The translations under genes and the position numbers were made by a program. A stretch of 10,080 bases of DNA from Desulfobacterales bacterium (GTDB lineage: Bacteria > Desulfobacterota > Desulfobacteria > Desulfobacterales > C00003060), in contig DAOUTV010000041.1 of NCBI GenBank assembly GCA_030668505.1, positions 1-10,080 on the forward strand, given 5' to 3'. Every line of letters begins with the position of its first letter. Position 1 is the first letter of the stretch. Shown piece after piece: positions 1-6,014 of the stretch. The notes under the pieces were generated by a model. That model saw nothing but the letters and a program-made list of their open reading frames with translations, was not told the DNA's origin and did no database searches.

Positions 1-1749
1 CGAACACAAAAAGCTCTATTGGTTGGCACGGTAACGATTGTACTGGCTTTTCTCGCTTCATTTGCCTTTGCGGGTGGCCACGGGGGTAAGAAGTCCCACG
101 AGATGGTCATCATAGAAGGTGGAGAGTATGTGACCATTGCATGGACCATTATCGATTCTCACAAAGAACCGGTTGCAGAAGTAGTGATCGAGTTTAGTAT
201 GAACGGCCATGATCTGCTCGAGGTTGAAACGGCAGGAAACGGCCATTATCTGGCCGAGTTTATGGTTGAGAAGGATGTCATGCAGACTGCCACCTTTGAG
301 ATGAAGGCTCACAAGAGCAGCTTTGCGACTAAGACCATCCACTTCGAGGGAGGCGAGTTTGCCGAGAAAGGAAAACACTATTATATTACCGAAGAGGTTG
401 CGCTCGACCGGGTCCAGGGTTCGGCCTTCTGGATCTCAACCATTGTCTTTATTATTGCCTATACCCTGATCGCGTTTGAGCTCCTGCACCGTACTATTGC
501 CGCCATGCTGGGTGCGTCCCTAATGTTGTGTATCTCATATACCATTGGTACCATCAATCCCGAGTTTCGCATCTGCTCCTTTCACAGCGCAGTTGCTTCC
601 ATTGATATGAACGTAGTCTTTCTCTTGATGGGCATGATGATCATCGTGGGTGTCCTTAAAAACACCGGCGTCTTTCAATGGTGTGCTTACATTTCTTATA
701 AAGTGGCCAGAGGTAAGATCTTTGTCCTGACTGTTGTCTTGATGATCTTTACGGCGATCTCTTCGGCCTTTCTGGATAATGTGACCACCATGCTGCTTCT
801 AACAGGTGTGGCCATCGAGATAGCCATTTCCTGTAATCTCAATCCCCTCCATCTGCTGATCCCGTTGGTTCTGGCTTCAAACGTGGGGGGTACGTCCACA
901 CTCATAGGTGATCCGCCCAATATCATGATCGGTTCCTATGCGGGCCTCACCTTCATGGACTTTGTGGTTGCCCTGGCCGCGCTATGTACTGTGGGCATGC
1001 TCGTCATGTTCGTTTTCACCAAACTTTGGTGGGGCAAGGCTTATGCGACGGCTCAGGCATCGGTGGCCAATGTGGAGGAGTTTACCGCCGAGTTGAAGGA
1101 AAAATATAAGATTTACGATCCGACCTTGCTCACATACGGTCTCATTATTCTGGGTTTTACCGTTTTCCTCTTCCTTTCTCACGGTTACTGGCACATGGAG
1201 GTAAGCATTGCGGCTCTTATGGGCGCGAGCGTCATTTTCACGGTAGGCGTCGTCACCAAAAAGGTAGACATGCTGCACCTGATTGAAAAGGACATTGAGT
1301 GGCCAACCCTGATGTTCTTTATCTTCCTGTTCGTGCTCGTTGGTGCTGTGGAGCAGGCAGGACTCCTTGCTGTTGTTGCCGACTGGATTCTGGACGTCTC
1401 CCAAGGAAACTTCTTGATGGCCATGACCTTGATCCTCTGGGTAGCGGCCATCATGTCTGCCTTTGTGGACAACATCCCCTTTACAGCCACCATGCTCCCG
1501 ATCGTGGCCTATCTTACCAAGGTCATCCCGGGCTCTGAAAACACACTGTGGTGGGCACTGGCCGTAGGGGCCTGTTTCGGGGGCAACGGTACCATCATCG
1601 GTGCTTCTGCGAACGTTGTCACCATGGGTATTGCCGAGTCCAAGGGCTATAAGATATCCTTTATCGGGTTCATGAAACCAGCCTTCCCGTACATGATTAT
1701 CAGTATTTTGATTGCCCAGGCATGGATTATGATCTTCAGGCCTACGTAG
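1..1749 (+). CDS. ArsB/NhaD (SLC13-like) family permease with secreted N-terminal domain, 5' truncated
   Basis: Inner-membrane ion transporter of the ArsB/NhaD/SLC13 superfamily; the substrate (Na+/H+ exchange, arsenite or an organic/inorganic anion) cannot be read from sequence. The frame is open to the window edge. A TTG at 19 could start it, but it has no ribosome-binding site, and the codons before it (RTQKALL) supply the basic n-region of a signal peptide ending FAFA-GG, so the true start is probably just upstream. Counting from the TTG: signal peptide to about 18, extracytoplasmic beta-rich domain about 30-125, then roughly 11-12 membrane segments from about 136 to 573. The two inverted halves carry the paired family motifs SAFLDN (249-254) with GDPPN (297-301), and SAFVDN (480-485) with GASAN (528-532). 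The gene is followed by a GC-rich repeat and a strong terminator, and converges with all other genes here. Family call is sure; transported ion is not. Confidence 0.88.
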   Translation, partial: RTQKALLVGTVTIVLAFLASFAFAGGHGGKKSHEMVIIEGGEYVTIAWTIIDSHKEPVAEVVIEFSMNGHDLLEVETAGNGHYLAEFMVEKDVMQTATFEMKAHKSSFATKTIHFEGGEFAEKGKHYYITEEVALDRVQGSAFWISTIVFIIAYTLIAFELLHRTIAAMLGASLMLCISYTIGTINPEFRICSFHSAVASIDMNVVFLLMGMMIIVGVLKNTGVFQWCAYISYKVARGKIFVLTVVLMIFTAISSAFLDNVTTMLLLTGVAIEIAISCNLNPLHLLIPLVLASNVGGTSTLIGDPPNIMIGSYAGLTFMDFVVALAALCTVGMLVMFVFTKLWWGKAYATAQASVANVEEFTAELKEKYKIYDPTLLTYGLIILGFTVFLFLSHGYWHMEVSIAALMGASVIFTVGVVTKKVDMLHLIEKDIEWPTLMFFIFLFVLVGAVEQAGLLAVVADWILDVSQGNFLMAMTLILWVAAIMSAFVDNIPFTATMLPIVAYLTKVIPGSENTLWWALAVGACFGGNGTIIGASANVVTMGIAESKGYKISFIGFMKPAFPYMIISILIAQAWIMIFRPT

Positions 1750-1764
1750 AAGCGAGATTCTTGC

Positions 1765-2040
1765 GGGCGGGGGTAAACCCCGCCCCTACGTTGAACAAAA
1801 AAAGCCCGACCTTTTGACAGGTCGGGCTTTTTCATTGTCAATTGGCGGGATTTTTCGGGCGGGGATAAACCCTGCCCCAACGGCGTTCTGTTGATCACGG
1901 AACAGACTTCGCCCACCACGGCACCCCAAATCGTAGGGGCGGGGTCTGTTCCGAATGCCGTTGAATTAAGTATAGATAGGTCGCTGGATAGTGTAGGATC
2001 GTAGGGGCGGGGTTTATCCCCGCCCGAAACGGCTGCAACC
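1765..2040. repeat. Cluster of GC-rich palindromic repeats
   Basis: Four related units occupy most of the convergent intergenic region after the permease. Unit a (1765-1790) has arms GGGCGGGG and CCCCGCCC around GTAAA. Unit b (1857-1882) has the same arms around ATAAA with one change. Unit c is a 17-bp imperfect inverted repeat (1898-1914 with 1937-1953, 15 of 17 matching) whose right arm begins in GTAGGGGCGGGG. Unit d (2000-2040) has arms 2005-2012 and 2018-2025 around TTTAT, preceded by CGTAG. The units occur in both orientations. The open frame across 1647-2042 on the minus strand is an artefact of these repeats. No gene is supported here. Confidence 0.85.
1799..1832 (+). terminator. Rho-independent terminator of the permease gene
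   Basis: A perfect 14-bp stem (1799-1812 pairing with 1819-1832) with core AAGCCCGACCT / AGGTCGGGCTT and a 6-nt loop, TTTGAC. The A-run on the left and T-run on the right make it usable in both directions. It sits about 50 nt after the permease stop codon and faces genes converging from the right. Confidence 0.9.
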
Positions 2041-2062
2041 ATCGGAGTCCCTCATGAAGCGT

Positions 2063-2361
2063 TTATCTGCACGCAAGAAAATCCGTAGTACGCTTGGCTA
2101 CGGCATTATGCCACTTTTCACCAAATACAGATTGATAGACCCAGTCAGGGGGCCAGCCAAGAGGGAGCTTGCCAAATTTGCCCAAAAGAAGATTTTTTAG
2201 GGCATCGTTAGCATGAGCAAATAGAATAAGGCGATCTTCCTTAACCTGTTCATCCAGTTTCGCTTCCGGAAGGGAGGTCACTGCATAGTTCGTCCTACAC
2301 GAAGGGCCGGAACACCTCGATTCGCCACACCAATAATCATGTTTTCAAAACTGAGATTCAT
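2063..2361 (-). pseudogene. Short broken coding remnant, function unrecognised
   Basis: Two overlapping minus-strand frames look like one small gene split by a frameshift. The first opens with ATG at 2361 behind a good ribosome-binding site (AAAGGAG), reads MNLSFENMIIGVANRG and on, and stops after 27 residues at 2278. The second runs to 2063 and could only start on its own at a GTG (2281) with no ribosome-binding site. It encodes 72 residues with a protein-like composition, including DALKNLLLGKFGKLPLGWPP and DWVYQSVFGEKW. That segment loosely recalls linker regions of carboxyltransferase subunits of biotin-dependent carboxylases, but this is from memory and weak. It could equally be two unrelated spurious frames. 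It lies last in the minus-strand gene series, next to the GC-rich repeat cluster, as decayed DNA often does. Confidence 0.3.
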
Positions 2362-2481
2362 AAGACGAGTTTCTCCTTTCTGGTTTGCCCAATAAAGTCG
2401 GTAGACAAAAATATCACCCCTGTGGAGTGCATAGCATAGGATTGAAAAATAGACCGGTGGATTTCGTGGAATCTGGAAGAG

Positions 2482-2503
2482 GGTGAACTCTGAACCTGTG
2501 AAC
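2482..2503 (-). repeat. GTTCACAGGTTCAG dispersed repeat, copy 1
   Basis: On the minus strand this begins GTTCACAGGTTCAGAGTT and matches 9793-9814 on the plus strand at 20 of 22 positions. It lies just after the stop codon of the zinc-ribbon gene. Confidence 0.75.
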
Positions 2504-2509
2504 GCCTAC

Positions 2510-2656
2510 CTACTTGCGTGGAGGCACATCTGCTCCGCAGAATTTGCAATGCACACTTTCCAATCTTTTGCTCGCAGGGACGACCTGGTCTCTCTTGCAT
2601 TTAGGACATGTCCGCTTACGGTAAAAAACTGCAAACATAGCAACTATTGGATTCAT
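2510..2656 (-). CDS. 48-residue zinc-ribbon microprotein
   Basis: Small gene with ATG at 2656 preceded at proper distance by GAGGGA, a clear ribosome-binding site, and ending in TAG at 2510. The product has two CX2C knuckles, CPKC (17-20) and CKFC (37-40), separated by 16 residues. This is the spacing of a minimal zinc ribbon, so one Zn2+ bound by four cysteines is expected. The first 12 residues (MNPIVAMFAVFY) are hydrophobic, followed by a basic patch (RKR), and the C-terminus is basic (PPRK). It lies 82 nt after the CBS-domain gene on the same strand with no obvious terminator between, so the two may be cotranscribed. No enzyme domain is present; binding of nucleic acid or protein is a guess. 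The motif spacing, ribosome-binding site and intact frame support a real gene. Confidence 0.62.
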   Translation of the reverse strand: MNPIVAMFAVFYRKRTCPKCKRDQVVPASKRLESVHCKFCGADVPPRK

Positions 2657-2738
2657 TGACTTCCCTCTCTTTTTTCCGGACTAATGAAAACAGAGTCAGA
2701 TAGACTGAAGGGTCGCCGAGAACAATCCTTTTTCAACC

Positions 2739-3140
2739 CTACAAAAGGCCTTCTCTTAACACAAGGTCTGACAACGAGATTATTCCTAAAAGTTCTCCCT
2801 GGGCTTCAACCGGCGCTCTTCTTACGCCTGCTCGATGTAAAAGACGTGCCACATAACGGACATTCATCTCGGGCGGCACCGTAATGACCGGTTTTGTCAT
2901 GACCTCGTAGACGTTGGTATTGTCCGGAGAACGCTTGGGCGCGATGACGTCTCGCACCAAATCCGGGATGGTGACAATGCCCCAGGCATCGTTGGGATGG
3001 CGTTTGTCCACTAGCAAGGCCGTGACATTTTCGGATCGCATCTTCGTGACAGCCTCCCGGACTGTGGCCATGCCATCTATGGTCACCACATTTCGGCGCA
3101 TAACATCTTTGGCTTGAACAATCGATATTTTTACTGACAT
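2739..3140 (-). CDS. Stand-alone two-CBS-domain protein
   Basis: A 133-residue cytosolic protein made of a CBS-domain pair (Bateman module) and nothing else. CBS1 spans about residues 9-66 (AKDVMRRNVVTIDGMATVREA through GIVTIPDLVRDVI). CBS2 spans about 78-130 (VYEVMTKPVITVPPEMNV through GIISLSDLVLREG). Each has the usual DVM/EVM opening, the hydrophobic mid-strand and the G-I-[VI]-[TS]-[IL]-x-D-L-V ending. Such modules usually bind adenine nucleotides or related ligands and regulate a partner protein; ligand and partner are unknown here. The ATG at 3140 follows AAAGGA in the upstream DNA. It stands about 400 nt beyond the PII-like gene, across a repeat-filled gap, so it is probably a separate transcription unit. 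The zinc-ribbon gene follows it. Confidence 0.88.
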   Translation of the reverse strand: MSVKISIVQAKDVMRRNVVTIDGMATVREAVTKMRSENVTALLVDKRHPNDAWGIVTIPDLVRDVIAPKRSPDNTNVYEVMTKPVITVPPEMNVRYVARLLHRAGVRRAPVEAQGELLGIISLSDLVLREGLL

Positions 3141-3548
3141 AGTTATGTGTCCTTTCTTCCCGTCTTCAGGATTTTCCTGTTGAGCAAACTTTTGAAGATT
3201 CGCCTAGTACCCCGTCTCATAAATTCTGCATCTTGAAATGGCAAAATGAAATATCGCAGAAGTACATACATTTCATCCATCTGTCAGAGACGGGGAAACC
3301 CGAAATTCTAATATCGAAATTCGAAACAAATTCGAATGACCAAAATATCAATGACCAAAACATAAAGACACAGGGCTAAACTGCTTTTGTTTGTTTTGAG
3401 TTTTGAACATTTGAATTTTGATATTGTTTCGGATTTCGGATTTCGATATTCGGATTTTGACAGCCGTTGTAACGTTCCAGCAACATGTTGAATTGCCAAA
3501 ATCGAATACAGAACTTTTAGGACACCGCACTAGGAGGCTGTCCGAGGT
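3141..3548. other. Gene-free region with AT-rich repeats
   Basis: No supported gene. It contains the leader of the CBS gene, an inverted repeat CCCCGTCTC (3210-3218) with GAGACGGGG (3287-3295) separated by 68 nt, an AT-rich dispersed repeat from about 3301 to 3466, a 10-bp palindrome CAACATGTTG near 3480, and a weak 5-bp hairpin (GGACA/TGTCC, about 3520-3543) just after the PII-like gene. The short minus-strand open frames here (3308-3530) arise from the repeat. Confidence 0.6.
3301..3466. repeat. AT-rich dispersed repeat, imperfect inverted arms
   Basis: The left arm (about 3301-3362: iterated CGAAATTC-like words, then ATGACCAAAATATCAATGAC) and the right arm (about 3393-3458: TTTTGAACATTTGAATTTTG, then iterated CGGATTTCGGATTTCG) are imperfect reverse complements of each other around a central stretch. 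Words such as GGATTTCGGATTTCGATATTCGG recur in tandem. The composition and structure match a short repeat I associate with deltaproteobacterial intergenic DNA. Copies elsewhere in the genome are assumed, not seen. Confidence 0.65.
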
Positions 3549-3896
3549 TCAGAAATACTCTTTTCGAACCTCTTCCTTGAATCGCTCCATCTGGCTTTCC
3601 AGACCGGCCACGTGTTCCACCGGCAATACGAAAGCGATACCGGTGCCAGGCTTTTCAAAGTGTCCGGCTTCGCAGATTGCTTTCATAACCGCTTCCACCA
3701 GGTGTTCCTCCAACAGGAATATGACCAAATCTGTCTGTGCTTCAAGGGTCAGCCCAAAAAAGGTCTTTGCCTCATGAATGCCCGTACCGCGCGAAGGAGT
3801 AATCGTGGCGCCGGTGGCGCCGGTGGCCTTTGCGGCATCCACGATGCGATCGGTCACATCGGTCTTCACGGTCGCAATGATTGCTTTGAATCTCAT
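3549..3896 (-). CDS. PII-like signalling protein paired with DUF1538 transporter genes
   Basis: A 115-residue protein of the P-II (GlnB/GlnK) fold, expected to form a cytosolic trimer that reads metabolite or nucleotide levels and contacts a membrane partner. It aligns with PII at the first strand (FKAIIATVK), around residues 27-39 (ATGATITPSRGTG), and at the B-loop region (GTGIAFVLPVEHV, 84-96). Differences from GlnB: the T-loop region (about 37-54) is several residues shorter, the uridylylated tyrosine is missing (FFG there), and the GKI-type B-loop lysine is replaced by GTGI. Classical uridylylation is therefore unlikely and the ligand may differ. The start is the ATG at 3896 behind a near-perfect AAGGAGG lying in the end of the preceding gene; a longer frame to 3956 lacks such a site. 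It begins 1 nt after the second DUF1538 stop, so it is cotranscribed and probably regulates that transporter. Confidence 0.82.
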   Translation of the reverse strand: MRFKAIIATVKTDVTDRIVDAAKATGATGATITPSRGTGIHEAKTFFGLTLEAQTDLVIFLLEEHLVEAVMKAICEAGHFEKPGTGIAFVLPVEHVAGLESQMERFKEEVRKEYF

Positions 3897-3897
3897 G

Positions 3898-4683
3898 TTA
3901 TTCCTCCTTAGTGGGCCTGGAACGTATTCTTGCCCACAACTCAACAAGTTGGGCATAACCCATGACTGTTATTATTGGAAACAAGCTTGCGAAGGCGATC
4001 AGGCCAAAGCCGTCGAAAGCGGGATTCCGTCCCGGGATGGTTGCCGAAAGCCCCAGGCCTAAAGCCGCCACCAGCGGAACTGTCACGGTAGATGTGGTCA
4101 CCCCTCCGGAATCGTAAGCGAGGGGAATAATCGCTTTTGGCGCAAAGATAGTCTGCACCACCACTATCAGGTATCCGGCTGCGATATACAAAAAAAGGGG
4201 GGTCCCGGTAATGATCCGGAATGTTCCCAGCGCAATCCCGATCGCGACCCCAAAGGCCACGACAAGTCGCAACCCCCATTGGCTGATGGTGCCTCCGGAG
4301 GCCTGATTCGCCTTATAAGCAACAGCAATGAGAGCAGGCTCAGCAATGGTTGTGGCAAAACCAATCAAGGCGGCAAACACATAGACCCAGCCGTAAGCCC
4401 ACCAATCCGGGCCTTGAGGCACTATCTTTGTTCCGAAGACAAACTCCGGGGCCGAGAGTTGCTTCGCCATAATCTTTCCAAGCGGAAAAAGGGCTTTCTC
4501 CAGGCCCACGAGGAACAGCGTGAGCCCTGCCAGCACATAACCGAAGCCCACAACCACCTGACGCAAGTGAGGGATGGGCTGGCGCAGTATGATGACCTGG
4601 AAACCCACTATGAGGGCCAAAACTGGAAAAACATCCCTGCAAGTAGCCACAAATGTCTGTGCAATTTCAAGCAACATGTCCAT
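3898..4683 (-). CDS. DUF1538 membrane protein, second subunit (UmpB-like)
   Basis: A 261-residue polytopic inner-membrane protein of the DUF1538 family. Hydrophobic segments lie at about 19-33, 42-61, 96-110, 138-153, 164-182, 199-214 and 226-243. Family signatures visible are ATTIAEPALIAVA (110-122), AYDSGGVTTSTVTVPLV (189-205) and PGRNPAFDGFG (217-227). A DUF1538 pair, UmpAB, has been reported as a monovalent cation/proton antiporter in Halomonas; transferring that role here is inference. The protein is clearly homologous to the preceding gene product (LRQP, AEPALIA, YDSGGVTTSTVTVPLV and GRNP blocks in the same order), so the pair arose by duplication. Its ATG abuts the upstream stop (TAG directly followed by ATG) with no good ribosome-binding site, suggesting translational coupling. 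Its last codons contain the ribosome-binding site of the PII-like gene. Confidence 0.85.
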   Translation of the reverse strand: MDMLLEIAQTFVATCRDVFPVLALIVGFQVIILRQPIPHLRQVVVGFGYVLAGLTLFLVGLEKALFPLGKIMAKQLSAPEFVFGTKIVPQGPDWWAYGWVYVFAALIGFATTIAEPALIAVAYKANQASGGTISQWGLRLVVAFGVAIGIALGTFRIITGTPLFLYIAAGYLIVVVQTIFAPKAIIPLAYDSGGVTTSTVTVPLVAALGLGLSATIPGRNPAFDGFGLIAFASLFPIITVMGYAQLVELWARIRSRPTKEE

Positions 4684-5463
4684 CTACCAGACGATTTTAA
4701 CGCCAAATACTATCATGCCAAAGCCCATAACAAAAATCATGGGAAGCAGGGAGGCAAAAGCAATCATGCCAAAGCCGTCCACCATGGGGTTACGGCCCCG
4801 AATAGAGGAAGCAAGGCCAACCCCTAAGGCGGTGACAAGGGGCACCGTTACCGTGGAAGTGGTGACGCCTCCGGAGTCATAGGCAATACCCACAATTTCC
4901 TTGGGGGCTATTATACTCATCAAAACGACAATCATATAGCCGGCGATAATCAGATAATGAACGGGCCAGCCGCGCAGGACACGTATTATGCCAATCCCGA
5001 TAGCCAGCCCCACGGAAACAGCCACCGTAAGACGCAAGCCAAGAGCATAGGACGCCCGGGCGTTTTCGCCAGGTGCGATAATGTCCGCTTGAGCCGCCAC
5101 TTTTGCAGCTTCCTGGGTGATGGCAATCAGAGCGGGCTCGGCCACGGTAGTGGAAAACCCTAAGCCGAATCCAAAGATCAACAACCAGACCAGACTCCCT
5201 TTTCGTGCAAAAGCAACGGCCAGGGCCTCCCCGATGGGGAATAGGCCCATTTCAAGGCCCTGGACGAACAGCATGAGGCCGATTACTACTAAGGCTGCGC
5301 CCATAAGTACCTCAAGGAGTTCCGGAAATGGCTGCCGAAGTACGGCAAGCTGAAAGACAGTGATGACCAGTATGATGGGCAACAGGTCGCGGCCTGCTTC
5401 TTTTAGCTTAGCAAATATTCTCCGAAGGAGTGTGAGGATAAGATACTGTATAGCCGTCTTCAT
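4684..5463 (-). CDS. DUF1538 membrane protein, first subunit (UmpA-like)
   Basis: A 259-residue polytopic membrane protein, first gene of the DUF1538-DUF1538-PII operon. Hydrophobic segments lie at about 28-41, 52-70, 91-104, 142-161, 169-186, 205-219 and 232-255. The family motifs are STTVAEPALIAI (104-115), AYDSGGVTTSTVTVPLV (194-210) and RGRNPMVDGFG (222-232). The two subunits probably pair, each giving half of the transport path; a cation/proton antiport role is inferred from the described UmpAB system. The ATG at 5463 has no convincing ribosome-binding site, so the start could be elsewhere, but the sequence from MKTAIQYLILTLLRRI reads as a sensible amphipathic start. The upstream region carries repeats and no promoter I would defend. 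Confidence 0.85.
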   Translation of the reverse strand: MKTAIQYLILTLLRRIFAKLKEAGRDLLPIILVITVFQLAVLRQPFPELLEVLMGAALVVIGLMLFVQGLEMGLFPIGEALAVAFARKGSLVWLLIFGFGLGFSTTVAEPALIAITQEAAKVAAQADIIAPGENARASYALGLRLTVAVSVGLAIGIGIIRVLRGWPVHYLIIAGYMIVVLMSIIAPKEIVGIAYDSGGVTTSTVTVPLVTALGVGLASSIRGRNPMVDGFGMIAFASLLPMIFVMGFGMIVFGVKIVW

Positions 5464-5627
5464 AGTTCAAGATCTTAACATCTATCCCGTATTCCGCAAA
5501 GCAGAATTCTAATACACTGAAATGGCAATATATTTGGATTTTTAGACCAGGCACATCCGGCTGGTTCATTGCCGGCACCCGCCTGCCAACGCCTGAGGCA
5601 GCATTGAGCTTATGTGCCGGCATCTCT

Positions 5628-5665
5628 GGCAATGGCGGGCAGGTGCGTGGCAATGGCGGGCAGGT
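5628..5665 (+). repeat. Two direct copies of a 17-bp motif
   Basis: GGCAATGGCGGGCAGGT occurs exactly at 5628-5644 and again at 5649-5665, a 21-bp period. Just upstream, 5583-5601 holds a small inverted repeat CTGCC/GGCAG, and TGCCGGCA occurs on both sides (about 5570 and 5615). Confidence 0.85.
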
Positions 5666-5779
5666 ACCCCCCCTGCCCTACATTTTTCTGTTTGTCGCTG
5701 AGCAAAAAAGGCTGATGCTTATACGAAGTCGGGCTTTTTCGTTCCTAGCGTATGGAACGCCCGGTTTGCGGTGTGTGAT

Positions 5780-5995
5780 CGTAGGGGCGGCCCGCCCTGG
5801 CCTCCGGCTCCGCTTCCAGCCCGTAGGGCTTACAGGCCGGAGGGTAGAGCCTACGCCTCGGAGAGCGCGACAGAAATTGGACAATGCCCAGGAGAGAAAA
5901 ACCCCGGTCTGTCTTCGACCCTGCCTTCGACATGAGCTCAGGCCGAATGTAGCTCAGACCGAAGGGGGCCAGGGGGTTTATCCCCGCCCGAAAGA
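5780..5995. repeat. Split or decayed copies of the GC-rich palindrome plus nested hairpin
   Basis: CGTAGGGGCGG at 5780-5790 matches the left half of the family seen at 2000-2025, and GGGGTTTATCCCCGCCCGAA at about 5973-5992 matches its right half. Between them lie a nested hairpin (outer arms CCTCCGG 5801-5807 and CCGGAGG 5837-5843; inner AGCCC/GGGCT at 5818-5830) and, at 5928-5965, two tandem degenerate copies of GAGCTCAGGCCGAA. Either two damaged copies happen to lie near each other, or one copy was split by a later insertion. Confidence 0.6.
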
Positions 5996-6014
5996 GTGGC
6001 AGCTATTGGACATC

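Larger units (their letters stand above)
5464..6014. other. Gene-free, repeat-rich region between htpX and the DUF1538 operon
   Basis: No supported gene on either strand. The longer open frames here are products of GC-rich repeats. Contents include a direct repeat at 5628-5665, a weak terminator-like hairpin (5705-5716 with 5728-5739, ending CTTTTT), partial copies of the GC-rich palindrome family (5664-5682, 5780-5796 and 5970-5993), a nested hairpin at 5801-5843 and a duplicated GAGCTCAGGCCGAA-like motif at 5928-5965. The DUF1538 operon promoter should lie near 5470-5560, but I see no clear boxes. Confidence 0.6.

Noticed and set aside
19..21. TTG as the true start of the permease
   Set aside because: No ribosome-binding site, and the in-frame codons before it supply the basic n-region expected of the signal peptide; the start probably lies before the window.
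1647..2042. 131-residue minus-strand open frame
   Set aside because: It runs through the GC-rich repeats, the terminator and the end of the permease; composition is repeat-driven.
3308..3530. Two short minus-strand open frames
   Set aside because: They are translations of the AT-rich dispersed repeat, with no ribosome-binding site or protein-like features.
3897..3956. N-terminal extension of the PII-like protein
   Set aside because: It would overlap the end of the second DUF1538 gene, lacks a ribosome-binding site, and adds residues absent from the PII fold; the ATG at 3896 has a near-perfect site.
5705..5739. Rho-independent terminator
   Set aside because: The stem has a mismatch, two wobble pairs and an 11-nt loop, and no plus-strand gene precedes it; kept only as a note in the intergenic entry.
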